A DNA stretch of 64,000 nucleotides from Corallococcus coralloides DSM 2259 (GTDB lineage: Bacteria > Myxococcota > Myxococcia > Myxococcales > Myxococcaceae), in the NCBI RefSeq assembly GCF_000255295.1, contig NC_017030.1, positions 4,464,001 through 4,528,000 of the forward strand, read 5' to 3'. Every line of letters starts with the position of its first letter. Position 1 is the stretch's first letter. Made by a program: the position numbers and the translations under genes. This document shows positions 1 to 7,754 of the stretch, piece by piece. A model generated the notes under the pieces. It was not told where the DNA came from. It did not search any database and saw nothing but the letters and a program-made list of their open reading frames with translations.

Positions 1-1376
1 CGCTCGGCCGCGTCCAGGAGGGACAGCTCCGACAGGCGCGCATCCGGCCGGGAGACGGCGTCCTCCAGCAGGACGCGCAGGTGCCCCATCAGCCGCACCA
101 TCGTGGCCTCATCGAAGAGGGCGGTGCGGTACTCGGCGGTGAGGCGCAGGCCGTCCGCCTGTTCGAAGGCGAAGAGGGTGAGGTCGAACTGCGAGAAGCC
201 GCTGTCCACCAGCTGCGCGTCCAGCGACAGCCCGGGCAGGTGCACGGCGGGAAGGGGCGTGTTCTGCAGAACGAACATCACCTGGAAGAATGGAGGCACG
301 TCCAGGTGGCGCGGAGGCTGGAGCACCTCCACCAGCTTCTCGAAGGGCACGTCCTGGTGCGCGAAGGCCTCCACCGACGTCGCCTGCACGCGGCCCACGA
401 GCGCGCGGAACGATGGATCCCCCGCGAGCGACGTGCGCAGCGCGAGCGTGTTGACGAACAACCCGACCAGCGGCTCCAGCTCCGCGCGCGAGCGTCCGGC
501 GACAGGTGTTCCAACCGTGAGGTCGTCCTGCCCGGAGTAGCGCAGGAGCAACACCTTGAAGCCCGCGAGCAACACGGTGAAGAGGGTCGTGCCCTCCTGC
601 GCCGCCAGGGCCGCGAGCCGCTGGACCCACACTGCGGGCAGCATCGAGGACACGGTCGCACCCCGGCTGTCCGTCTGTCCGGAGCGGGGCCGATCCGTGG
701 GCAGCGACAGGACCGCCCGCGCATCCAGCCGCGAGCGCCACAGGTCGAGCGACGCTTCCAGCGACTCCCCCTTCAACGCCTCCCGTTGCCACACGGAGAA
801 GTCCGAGTACTGCAACGCCAGCGCGGGCAGCACCGGCGTCCCGCCGGAAGCCAGGGCCTCGTAGAGGACGCCCAGTTCGTGCACCAGCAGGCCCATGGAC
901 CAGCCGTCGGACACGGTGTGGTGCAGCGCGAGCAGCAACAAGTGCTCGGTGGGGGAGACGGCGAAGAGCACGGCGCGCAGCAGTGGCCCCTGCTCCAGGT
1001 CGAACGGCGCGCGCGCCTCCTCGTGCAGCCTGCGCCAGGCCTCCGCGGCATCCGCCACCGGCACCACGGGCAGGGGCACGTCCAGTTCGGGCGTGATGCG
1101 CTGCCATGGCCGTCCGTCCTGTTCCACGAAGGTGGTGCGCAGTACCGCGTGGCGGCGCACCACTTCGTTCAGGCTCCCCGCCAGCGAGGGCACATCCAGC
1201 AGTCCCTCCAGGCGCACGGAAAAGAGCAGGTTCAAGCCGGCCTGCCCGGGCGCCAGCCGCTCCTGGAACCACATGCGCTCCTGACCGAACGACGCAGGGA
1301 CCCGCGACGTGGGGCGGCGCTTCTCGCGCAGCAGTTCCGCGAGCCGCGCGCGCTTCTGCTCAGGGGTGGACGCCAT
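1..1376 (-). CDS. Non-ribosomal peptide synthetase, N-terminal condensation domain (partial, runs off left edge)
   Basis: The frame is open from the ATG at 1376 to the window edge (about 458 codons). The first 25 residues are a charged helix (KRARLAELLREK). A condensation domain follows, with the catalytic signature HHTVSDGWSMG (the HHxxxDG motif), then the later conserved stretches FVNTLALRT and HQDVPFEKLVE. The intact HHxxxDG argues for an active amide-forming domain of the LCL type. The domain ends about 20 residues before the edge, so an adenylation domain is expected next. Beginning a polypeptide with a C domain suggests a downstream module that accepts a chain from another megasynthase protein. 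The start has AAGGAG about 10 bases upstream. Product unknown. Confidence 0.9.
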   Translation of the reverse strand, partial: MASTPEQKRARLAELLREKRRPTSRVPASFGQERMWFQERLAPGQAGLNLLFSVRLEGLLDVPSLAGSLNEVVRRHAVLRTTFVEQDGRPWQRITPELDVPLPVVPVADAAEAWRRLHEEARAPFDLEQGPLLRAVLFAVSPTEHLLLLALHHTVSDGWSMGLLVHELGVLYEALASGGTPVLPALALQYSDFSVWQREALKGESLEASLDLWRSRLDARAVLSLPTDRPRSGQTDSRGATVSSMLPAVWVQRLAALAAQEGTTLFTVLLAGFKVLLLRYSGQDDLTVGTPVAGRSRAELEPLVGLFVNTLALRTSLAGDPSFRALVGRVQATSVEAFAHQDVPFEKLVEVLQPPRHLDVPPFFQVMFVLQNTPLPAVHLPGLSLDAQLVDSGFSQFDLTLFAFEQADGLRLTAEYRTALFDEATMVRLMGHLRVLLEDAVSRPDARLSELSLLDAAE

Positions 1377-1518
1377 GGGCCAGAGACTCCTTGGGAGGGG
1401 GTCTTGCGAACGCTCGGGGAGGAGATGTGACGGGTTCCCGGACTCGCGAGCGCGCGGGATAGTAGACAGGCACTCCGACATGGCCGCAGCGATTTGCTCG
1501 AGAGGGCCTGGCTGTCAG

Positions 1519-1562
1519 CCCGCTCGGGTGCGCGGCCGTGCGGGCGGTGGGGCCCGAGCGGG
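1519..1562. promoter_or_regulatory. 10-bp inverted repeat between divergent NRPS and GNAT genes
   Basis: CCCGCTCGGG at 1519-1528 is matched exactly by CCCGAGCGGG at 1553-1562, with a 24-base spacer. It lies in the 283-base gap between the NRPS gene (leftward) and the acetyltransferase gene (rightward). It could be a hairpin or a regulator site. Nothing else is recognised in the gap. Confidence 0.35.
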
Positions 1563-1659
1563 AATTCCGCTCCACGCCCGGTCGCTGGTGACATGTTTCA
1601 GCGGTGTTTCACCGTGGTGGTGGAACGCCCGCGCCTGACGTTTCCACTAGACTTCGGGA

Positions 1660-2133
1660 ATGCCCGAGTCCTTCCGGATCCGCGAAGCCGTGCCCACCGA
1701 CGCCGAGCGGATCGCCCAGGTGCTGCGCGACGCCTTCGAGGAATACCGCGGCCGACTGGATCCGCCCTCCAGCGCGCACGACAAGACGGAGGCCGTGGTG
1801 CGGCGCGAGCTGTCGGACGGCGGCGCCTTCGTCGCGGAAGCGGACGGCATCCTCTTTGGCTGCGTGTTCTTCCACCCGAAGGGAGACCACCTGTATCTGG
1901 ACCGGCTCGCGGTGCTGCCCTCGCACCGGGGGCAGGGCGTGTCGCTGCGCCTCATGGAGGCCGTGGAGTTCCGAGCGCGCGAACTGGGCCAGACGCGCGT
2001 GCGGCTGTCGGTGCGGCTCGCGCTCACGTCGCACCATGCGTGGTACGCGCGCCAGGGCTACGTCTTCCATTCCCATGGAACGCACGCGGGATACACGTCG
2101 CCCACGTTCTTGGTGTTGGAGAAGATGCTCTGA
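1660..2133 (+). CDS. GNAT-family N-acetyltransferase
   Basis: A 157-residue protein of normal GNAT length. The acetyl-CoA binding motif A is visible as LDRLAVLPSHRGQGVSLRLME (about residues 78-98), with the R/Q-x-x-G-x-G/A signature written here as RGQGVS. The C-terminal half has the usual WYARQGYVF element. This family transfers an acetyl group from acetyl-CoA to an amine; the substrate cannot be read from sequence. It sits alone, divergent from the NRPS gene, and its stop is only 4 bases from the stop of the oppositely oriented oxidoreductase, so the two genes converge without room for a separate terminator. Confidence 0.85.
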   Translation: MPESFRIREAVPTDAERIAQVLRDAFEEYRGRLDPPSSAHDKTEAVVRRELSDGGAFVAEADGILFGCVFFHPKGDHLYLDRLAVLPSHRGQGVSLRLMEAVEFRARELGQTRVRLSVRLALTSHHAWYARQGYVFHSHGTHAGYTSPTFLVLEKML

Positions 2134-2137
2134 CGTT

Positions 2138-3190
2138 TCAGTCGCGAAAAGGCAGCGGAATGCGGCGGCCTTCCAGGTCGCTCTGGAGCGCGGCCTGGAT
2201 GACGCGCACGGTCTCGCTCGCGCTCAGCGCCGTCACGGGCACGGGCGCGCCGTGGAGGATGGCTGCGCCGAACTGCCGGTAGAACTGGCCGTAGTCGCCG
2301 GGCACGGTGGCGATGGTTTCCCCCGAGGCCAGCAACCGGCCGTGGCGCTCCGCGGGTTCATGGCCGAAGTCCGGATGGCCGGGACGCAGGCCCGCTTCGA
2401 GCTGTCCCTCCTGCGGATCCAGCGCATGCTTCACGTACGCATCCCGGTCGCCCTGCAACACGAAGCGGGGCCACGGCGCGTGCACCACGGAGCCGGAGTG
2501 CAGCACCACGCGCAGCGCGCCGTAGCGCAGCAGCAGGTGGAACCAGTCCGTGCCCTGCGCACCCGGGCGTTGCCGGCCCAGGTCCGCGGTTACCGACTCG
2601 GGCAGGCCGAAGAGCTGCACGGCCTGATCGACGAGGTGCGAGCCCAGGTCCCAGAGCGTCCCGCCGCCGGGGACATCCTGCTCCTTCCAGCGATCCTTCA
2701 CCTGGGGCCGGAAGCGGTCGAAGTGGCTCTCCAGGCTATAGAGCGTCCCCAGCCGTCGCTGCTCCAGCAACTGGCGCACGGTGAGGAAGTCGCCGTCCCA
2801 GCGCCGGTTGTGGAACACGGTGAGGCAGAGCCCGCGCTCCTTCGCGAGCGCGTCCAGCCGCATCGCCTCGTCCGCGTCAAGCGCGAAGGGCTTCTCCACC
2901 ACCACATGCTTGCCCGAGCGAAGCGCCTGCCCCGCGAGCGAGGCATGTGAGTCATTGGGCGTGCACACGACGATGACGTCCAGGTCCGGATCCGCCAGCA
3001 GCGACTCCACGGTGCCGGTGCGAACGCCTGGCCAGTCGCGGGCCACGGCCTCCGTGCGGCGCGACGCCACGGCAGCCAGGGTGAAAGCGGGTTCCGCGGC
3101 GATGAGGGGCCCATGGAAGCGCGAGCCGGACAATCCATAGCCAAGGAGGCCCACCCGCAACGGGGAGCCAGGGACGCGAGCGGAGGTCAT
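2138..3190 (-). CDS. Gfo/Idh/MocA-family NAD(P)-dependent oxidoreductase
   Basis: A 350-residue protein, the usual size for this family. An N-terminal Rossmann fold begins with RVGLLGYGLSGSRFHGP, a glycine-rich dinucleotide loop. It is followed by DLDVIVVCTPNDSHA and the family signature GKHVVVEKPFALDADEA, where the Lys of EKP is the conserved catalytic/NAD residue. The C-terminal half is the substrate-binding alpha/beta domain, with GGTLWDLGSHLVDQA. The overall pattern resembles the E. coli YdgJ/scyllo-inositol dehydrogenase subgroup, but the substrate is unknown. The frame is open 66 codons further upstream. The ATG at 3190 was chosen because the Rossmann strand starts right after it. Confidence 0.88.
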   Translation of the reverse strand: MTSARVPGSPLRVGLLGYGLSGSRFHGPLIAAEPAFTLAAVASRRTEAVARDWPGVRTGTVESLLADPDLDVIVVCTPNDSHASLAGQALRSGKHVVVEKPFALDADEAMRLDALAKERGLCLTVFHNRRWDGDFLTVRQLLEQRRLGTLYSLESHFDRFRPQVKDRWKEQDVPGGGTLWDLGSHLVDQAVQLFGLPESVTADLGRQRPGAQGTDWFHLLLRYGALRVVLHSGSVVHAPWPRFVLQGDRDAYVKHALDPQEGQLEAGLRPGHPDFGHEPAERHGRLLASGETIATVPGDYGQFYRQFGAAILHGAPVPVTALSASETVRVIQAALQSDLEGRRIPLPFRD

Positions 3191-3375
3191 GAACCGGAAG
3201 GGTAGCGGGAAGTGGCCTTCATGCGGACAGACGTAGGTGCCTGGCCCTGCAGTCTTCCCGACACCGGAGCATTGACGGGAGCGCCAGTAGATCGTCGCCC
3301 CATGCAGCGACCCGAAGTGGTCTGCCACAACAAGCGACGTCGCGAAGCGCAGCAGTGGGCCGCGACGTCTCGCGT

Positions 3376-3790
3376 GTTCGGATACCAAGGTGAGAACCGG
3401 GGTGCCCGCCCAGGGCCGGTTCCCTCAAAACCTGTCCGACTGTCGGACAAGTTTCCACCGCATGGGGCCCGAGGCTGCGCCAGACCGACAGGGGCCCAAC
3501 GTCATGCGTGCGCGGATACCAAGGTGAGCGCAAGGGTGCCCGCCCAGGCCTGATTGCCTCAAAACCTGTCCGACTGTCGGACAAGTTTCCACCGCATGGG
3601 GCCCGAGGCTGCGCCAGACCGACAGGGGCCCAACGTCATGCGTGCGCGGATAGCAGGCTGGGCACCGACAGGGTCGCCCGTCCGGGGCCGGTTGCTTCAA
3701 AACCTGTCCGACAGTCGGACAGGTTCTCGCCCCATGGAGCCCGCGAACTTGTCCGACAGTCGGACAGGTTTTCGCCCCATACGGCCGGGG
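3376..3790. repeat. Tandem array of ~134-bp units carrying the TGTCCGAC-N-GTCGGACA palindrome
   Basis: Four perfect 17-bp palindromes (TGTCCGAC-N-GTCGGACA) are centred in 3433-3449, 3567-3583, 3705-3721 and 3750-3766. The first two sit in near-identical direct repeats of about 134 bases. Roughly 95 bases around and after the palindrome are the same in both copies, and the preceding stretch with GGATACCAAGGTGAG is also shared. The third unit is diverged and the fourth is short. The centre base is T in the first two and A in the last two. The array fills most of the roughly 700-base gap between the oxidoreductase gene and the GntR gene, and no credible gene lies within it. Related copies lie at 4905-4922 and 18169-18193. 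This is either a dispersed repeat family or a multi-site operator for the adjacent GntR protein. Confidence 0.85.
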
Positions 3791-3891
3791 GGCGCGCTGG
3801 CCCGGCAAGCGACGCGGAGGGTGGGCCCCGTACGTCCATGTCAGACCCCTGTGGTTGGATGGCGATGCTGGGACGAGGAGGGGGAATGGGG

Positions 3892-5103
3892 ATGGGACGG
3901 GGAGGACTCGTGGCCTATGTGGAGGCGCAAATCGAGCGCGATATCGCGCTGGGGCGGCTGCACCCGAGCGGGCAATTCGGCTCGGAAGCGAAGCTGGCGC
4001 GTCGCTATGAGGTATGCCGGGGCACCATCCGCGAGGCGCTGCGGCGGCTGGCGGCACGGGGGCTGGTGGTGCAGCGCCCCGGACACAGGACGCGCGCGGT
4101 GGCGCTGGATGAGTCGCTGACGCTGGAGAACCTGGGCCTGGCGCTGCATGACGCGCGCAAGCCGGATGCCCGGTGGCTCCTGGAGGGCTACTTCAGCCTC
4201 AGGCGGCAGGTGCTGGTGGAGCTGCTGGTCGACTGCTGCGCGAGGGCCTCGGACCTCGACCTGGACCGGCTGGGGAGTACGTGCTTCGGGCTTTGGAATG
4301 CGGCGCGCTGGGAGCCGGGTGCAACCTGCGCGCAGGTGGAATTCGAGTTGCTACGGCAGGCGGCCCGGGTGGCGGGGCGTCCCGGGCACGTGCTCCTCGT
4401 TCAGTCCCTGCAGCGGGCATTCCTGGGAGGCGCCGCCCAACTGCTGCCGCTTCTTGGCGGAGAGGCGCTGCGCCAGTGGGTCTGCTGCGTGATGGAGGCT
4501 TTGCCGCAGCGTAACGTGCAGGCGCTTCAGCATGAGCTGCCGGCGCTGCTGAAGGCTTGCGATGAGCGCGTACTGAATGCCTTCGCCCCCGCTCCCCAGG
4601 AGCAGGCTTCCCCCGAGACTCCAACTGCCCATGAGAACCTTCACGGTGCCCCCGTGCCGGACTCCCTCCTGGATGCTGCGCTGGAGACAGGGACTTGCAC
4701 GACGGACGAACGGAGCCTCGGCGGCCTTGAGCCAGCCGTCGAGGATACCGAGGCGCTCGGCGTTGCACCCCGTCCCCATGCCCAGGCCTGCCCCATTGAG
4801 TCCGACAACGGGACGCTGCTGTCTTCAACCGTCCCAGGGGACGCGCCCTGTGGACAGGATGGAGGGGGCGCCGGGAGGGACATGGCGGATGATGCTTCGC
4901 TCGACCTGTCTGACTGTCGGGCGAATGGGGGCGCTTCGTTGCCTCCCTCCGGCCCTCTCGGCGCGAAGTGCAAGGCGGGTGGACTGTTTCACGGGACCCT
5001 GGGCTCCCTGGGGCGGTGGTGGGCGCGCCTGCTTCGACTGACCGCGGACGCATTCGCCGGAGCCTTGCTTCCGCGCAGGGTGGGGCAACGCACTTCTGGC
5101 TAG
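3892..5103 (+). CDS. GntR-family transcriptional regulator with long C-terminal extension
   Basis: A winged-helix DNA-binding domain occupies about residues 5-75: VEAQIERDIALGRLHPSGQF, then the recognition region LARRYEVCRGTIREALRRL and the wing LVVQRPGHRTRAV. The next 160 residues are helical, as in the FadR-type effector domain, but I do not see a metal-binding set clearly. From about residue 235 to 403 the chain is low-complexity and of unknown function, so the protein is far longer than usual (403 versus about 240 residues). The start at 3892 was chosen for GAGGAGGGGG at 3875-3884; ATGs at 3838 and 3886 are in frame. A degenerate copy of the upstream palindrome lies inside the gene and encodes LDLSDCR. 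Four perfect copies lie 70-460 bases upstream, which makes autoregulation possible. Confidence 0.75.
   Translation: MGRGGLVAYVEAQIERDIALGRLHPSGQFGSEAKLARRYEVCRGTIREALRRLAARGLVVQRPGHRTRAVALDESLTLENLGLALHDARKPDARWLLEGYFSLRRQVLVELLVDCCARASDLDLDRLGSTCFGLWNAARWEPGATCAQVEFELLRQAARVAGRPGHVLLVQSLQRAFLGGAAQLLPLLGGEALRQWVCCVMEALPQRNVQALQHELPALLKACDERVLNAFAPAPQEQASPETPTAHENLHGAPVPDSLLDAALETGTCTTDERSLGGLEPAVEDTEALGVAPRPHAQACPIESDNGTLLSSTVPGDAPCGQDGGGAGRDMADDASLDLSDCRANGGASLPPSGPLGAKCKAGGLFHGTLGSLGRWWARLLRLTADAFAGALLPRRVGQRTSG
4905..4922. repeat. Degenerate copy of the TGTCCGAC palindrome inside the GntR coding sequence
   Basis: CCTGTCTGACTGTCGGGC differs from the dispersed palindrome at two positions. 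It is read in frame as DLSDCR. This is either a decayed repeat insertion that extended the coding frame or an intragenic operator. Confidence 0.5.
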
Positions 5104-5113
5104 AGTTCGCGCC

Positions 5114-6136
5114 ATGGATACCGTGCCCCTCATCGACGTCCGAGCCCTCGTCGACCCCACGTCGAGCCCCCTGGCCCGAAGGGAGGTCGCCGCTCGCATG
5201 GGCGCGGCCTGTAGGAACACCGGCTTCTTCTACGTCGTGGGCCATGGCGTGGACGTGGGCCTTCAGACCCGGTTGGAGGTGCTGGCTCGGGACTTCTTCG
5301 CGCGGCCGGAGGAGGAGAAGCAGCGGGTGCGCATGGCGCTCGGGGGCAGGGCGTGGCGGGGCTTCTTCCCCGTGGGCGGAGAGCTCACGTCGGGCCGGCC
5401 GGACCGCAAGGAGGGGCTGTACTTCGGCACGGAGCTGCCGCCGGATGACCCTCGTGTGCGCGCCGGCACTCCGCTGCATGGACCGAACCTGTTCCCCCTC
5501 GAACCGGAGGGACTGGGCGGCGCGGTGCTGGCATACATGGCGGCGCTGACGTCGCTCGGACACTCGCTGATGTCCGGCATCGCGCTCAGCCTGGACCTGG
5601 AGGCGGACTTCTTCGCCACCCGGTACATGGCGGATCCGACGGTGCTGTTCCGCATCTTCAATTACCCGCCCGGCCCGGAGGTGGACGCGCAGGGCTTGCC
5701 GGTGTGGGGTGTGGGCGAGCACACCGACTACGGCGTGCTCACCATCCTCAAGCAGGACGACGCGGGCGGGCTCCAGGTGAAGACCCGCCAGGATGGGCAG
5801 ACGCGCTGGGTGGACGCTCCTCCGGTGGAGGACGCGTTCGTGTGCAACATCGGCGACATGCTCGACCGGATGACGCGCGGCGTGTACCGCTCCACGCCGC
5901 ACCGGGTGCTCAACCGCGCGGGCCGCGACAGGCTGTCGCTGCCGTTCTTCTTCGATCCGGACTGGACGGCGGAGGTGCGCGCCATCGACTCGCCCGCCCT
6001 GAAGGACGCGGGCGCGGACGACCATGCGGAGCGGTGGGACCGCCAGAGCGTGCACCGCTTCGAGGGCACCTATGGGGACTACCTGCTCGGCAAGGTGGGG
6101 AAGGTGTTCCCCGACCTGCGCGCGGAGGTGCTGTAG
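5114..6136 (+). CDS. Isopenicillin N synthase-like Fe(II)-dependent oxygenase
   Basis: A 340-residue protein typical of the 2-oxoglutarate/Fe(II) dioxygenase superfamily (DIOX_N followed by 2OG-FeII_Oxy). The N-terminal half has VPLIDVRAL and CRNTGFFYVVGHGVD. The iron ligands are visible as HTDYG (His and Asp, about residue 203) and the distal His in STPHRVLN. The co-substrate-binding Arg-x-Ser is in RLSLPFFF. Plant and bacterial relatives hydroxylate or desaturate small molecules, and some act on gibberellin or beta-lactam precursors. The substrate here is unknown. The gene starts 10 bases after the GntR stop and may be co-transcribed with it. Confidence 0.85.
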   Translation: MDTVPLIDVRALVDPTSSPLARREVAARMGAACRNTGFFYVVGHGVDVGLQTRLEVLARDFFARPEEEKQRVRMALGGRAWRGFFPVGGELTSGRPDRKEGLYFGTELPPDDPRVRAGTPLHGPNLFPLEPEGLGGAVLAYMAALTSLGHSLMSGIALSLDLEADFFATRYMADPTVLFRIFNYPPGPEVDAQGLPVWGVGEHTDYGVLTILKQDDAGGLQVKTRQDGQTRWVDAPPVEDAFVCNIGDMLDRMTRGVYRSTPHRVLNRAGRDRLSLPFFFDPDWTAEVRAIDSPALKDAGADDHAERWDRQSVHRFEGTYGDYLLGKVGKVFPDLRAEVL

Positions 6137-6140
6137 CGTC

Positions 6141-7610
6141 TCAGGTCCAGAGCGACTGCTCCAACGAGTCGAGCAGCGCCGCCGCGACTGCGGGCGATGG
6201 CAGCCCGGCGTCGGCGGTGAGCTCGGGGTCGAGCGGCACGGCCATCTCCGCGCGCAGCACGGCCAGCGCCTGCCGCCGGGCCTCCCGAAGGCCGGCGCGT
6301 TCCTCCTCGGACAGCCTGGGCGTGGCCCACGCGTCGATGTCCCAGGACAGGCCCGCGTGGCGCGTCTCGTCCTCCGCGATACGCACCATGGCTTCGCGGA
6401 TCTCCGCATCCTCCGCGTGCAGCGCCTGATGGTGGGCCAGCAGCGCGCTGTAGGTCTCCCGCACGCACCCCTCCACGGCGTTGTCGAGCAGCACCTCGCG
6501 CAAGGACCTCAACGGCACGTCGGCCACGGAGGGCTCAGGAGGCTCGGCCCCGAAGCGACGCGCGAGCCGGGTGGTGACCTCCGCGTGCCGGACCTCGTCC
6601 TCCGCGCTGGCGAACGCCGCGTCCTGCAATGCCTGACCCGCACCGTGCAGGGCCAGTTCCTCGCGCAGGCGCAGGAAGGCGTGGATGGACGCAGCCTCCA
6701 GACGAGCGGCATTGGCGAACCAGGTGCCCCGGGCGTCCTCGTGGCTTTCAGCCCGTGACTCCTGGAGCCCCACGGGCCTTCTGCCGGGGTAGCAGCCCGT
6801 GTCGCCGTACTTGACCTTGAAGGCTTTGTGCTCGACCACCTCTCCCGAGGATGAGATCCGCACCGGCTTCCGAGACATCCATGCCTGCTTCGCGTCACAA
6901 TCAAGGCCCTGCTCCACCAGGACCGTGAAGCCCTCGTCGGGATTGACGCCGACCGATGAGGGGATCTCGGTAGAGGCGCAGACAGAGTGGCCGGCCGCGA
7001 ATGCCAGGAATGCGGCCTCCTCCTCCCGGTCGATGGTGCCCAGCACCTGCCTGATCGAATCCCTCGTCCTGTAGATCCTCACGTCGTCGCCCCGGGTGGT
7101 CACCACGTAATGGGCAGTACATGTCGAAAGGGCGGCGCCATTACAGTCACCTCCAAAGCCTTTCATGCCTCCGTCGTCCAGCGACTGGAGGGCTTCCGTA
7201 CAGGCCTCCTTGTTGGCGGCCGTCTCGCAAGCGTTTCCCGTGGAGAGGACGGGCGTGAAGCCGGGAATCCGCTTCTGCTCGAGGCGGGCGGGTTGCCCTC
7301 CATTCGGATGTCGAGGCTTGGATGTGTCGGCGACGAACTGCGAGGTGTACGAATACCGCCTCAACTCGACGAAGTCCGGCACGGGAACCATCCACGCCTT
7401 GTCGATGCCGGGGACCGCGGTGGAGTACCAGTGGTCTTCCCTCGGAGGAGACTCCACGCACCGGATCCGGCGATAGTTCGTCGCCAGGAGGCCCGTGGGC
7501 ACGTCCGGCTTCACGTGCCGTTCGCCGTGACATCCGGCAATCACAAGCGGCGTGGCCAGTGATGCCTTCAATGCCCTGGTGAACAGCCGCCGCAATCGCT
7601 CCGCATTCAA
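6141..7610 (-). CDS. Ferritin-like-domain lipoprotein
   Basis: The C-terminal 200 residues form a four-helix bundle of ferritin-like/VioE-like character. The helices carry carboxylate and His pairs in LEAASIHAF, EDEVRHAEV, CVRETYSALLAHHQA and EDETRHAGL, the E-x-x-H pattern of a di-iron or related metal site. The N-terminal half contains several Cys and is not recognised. With a TTG start at 7610 the protein begins with a short basic stretch and the lipobox-like ATPLVIAGC, so export and lipid anchoring are likely. The longer frame back to an ATG at 7724 was rejected because that codon lies inside the mvaS terminator hairpin. The stop is 4 bases from the stop of the convergent oxygenase. Confidence 0.75.
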   Translation of the reverse strand: MNAERLRRLFTRALKASLATPLVIAGCHGERHVKPDVPTGLLATNYRRIRCVESPPREDHWYSTAVPGIDKAWMVPVPDFVELRRYSYTSQFVADTSKPRHPNGGQPARLEQKRIPGFTPVLSTGNACETAANKEACTEALQSLDDGGMKGFGGDCNGAALSTCTAHYVVTTRGDDVRIYRTRDSIRQVLGTIDREEEAAFLAFAAGHSVCASTEIPSSVGVNPDEGFTVLVEQGLDCDAKQAWMSRKPVRISSSGEVVEHKAFKVKYGDTGCYPGRRPVGLQESRAESHEDARGTWFANAARLEAASIHAFLRLREELALHGAGQALQDAAFASAEDEVRHAEVTTRLARRFGAEPPEPSVADVPLRSLREVLLDNAVEGCVRETYSALLAHHQALHAEDAEIREAMVRIAEDETRHAGLSWDIDAWATPRLSEEERAGLREARRQALAVLRAEMAVPLDPELTADAGLPSPAVAAALLDSLEQSLWT

Positions 7611-7692
7611 TGACGACCCCCGTGTCGGCAGCCCGGCCCCTGCGCTGTCCCCAAACCCTATCAAAGCGGCTCCGGACCGTGCCCAGGAAAAG

Positions 7693-7735
7693 CAGACGGG
7701 CGATGCACGCCGCAAAGCGTGCACCGCCCGTGGGG
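7693..7735 (-). terminator. Rho-independent terminator of the aib operon
   Basis: Arms at 7698-7710 and 7717-7729 pair over 13 bases around a 6-base loop. On the minus-strand transcript the single non-Watson-Crick pair is a G-U wobble. The stem is followed by TCTGCTTTTCC. It lies 26 bases after the mvaS stop. Confidence 0.8.
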
Positions 7736-7754
7736 CCTCCCGAATGGACGCGGA

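Noticed and set aside
3424-3770. CRISPR-like array
   Set aside because: The repeated element is a symmetric palindrome in ~134-bp units with irregular spacing. The spacers are themselves repeated, and there are no cas genes.
4199-6409. Long open frame (736 codons) on the minus strand
   Set aside because: It lies opposite the GntR and oxygenase genes and has no recognisable domain.
7611-7724. N-terminal extension of the ferritin-like gene to the ATG at 7724
   Set aside because: The codon is inside the terminator stem of the aib operon, and the extension would bury the lipoprotein signal.
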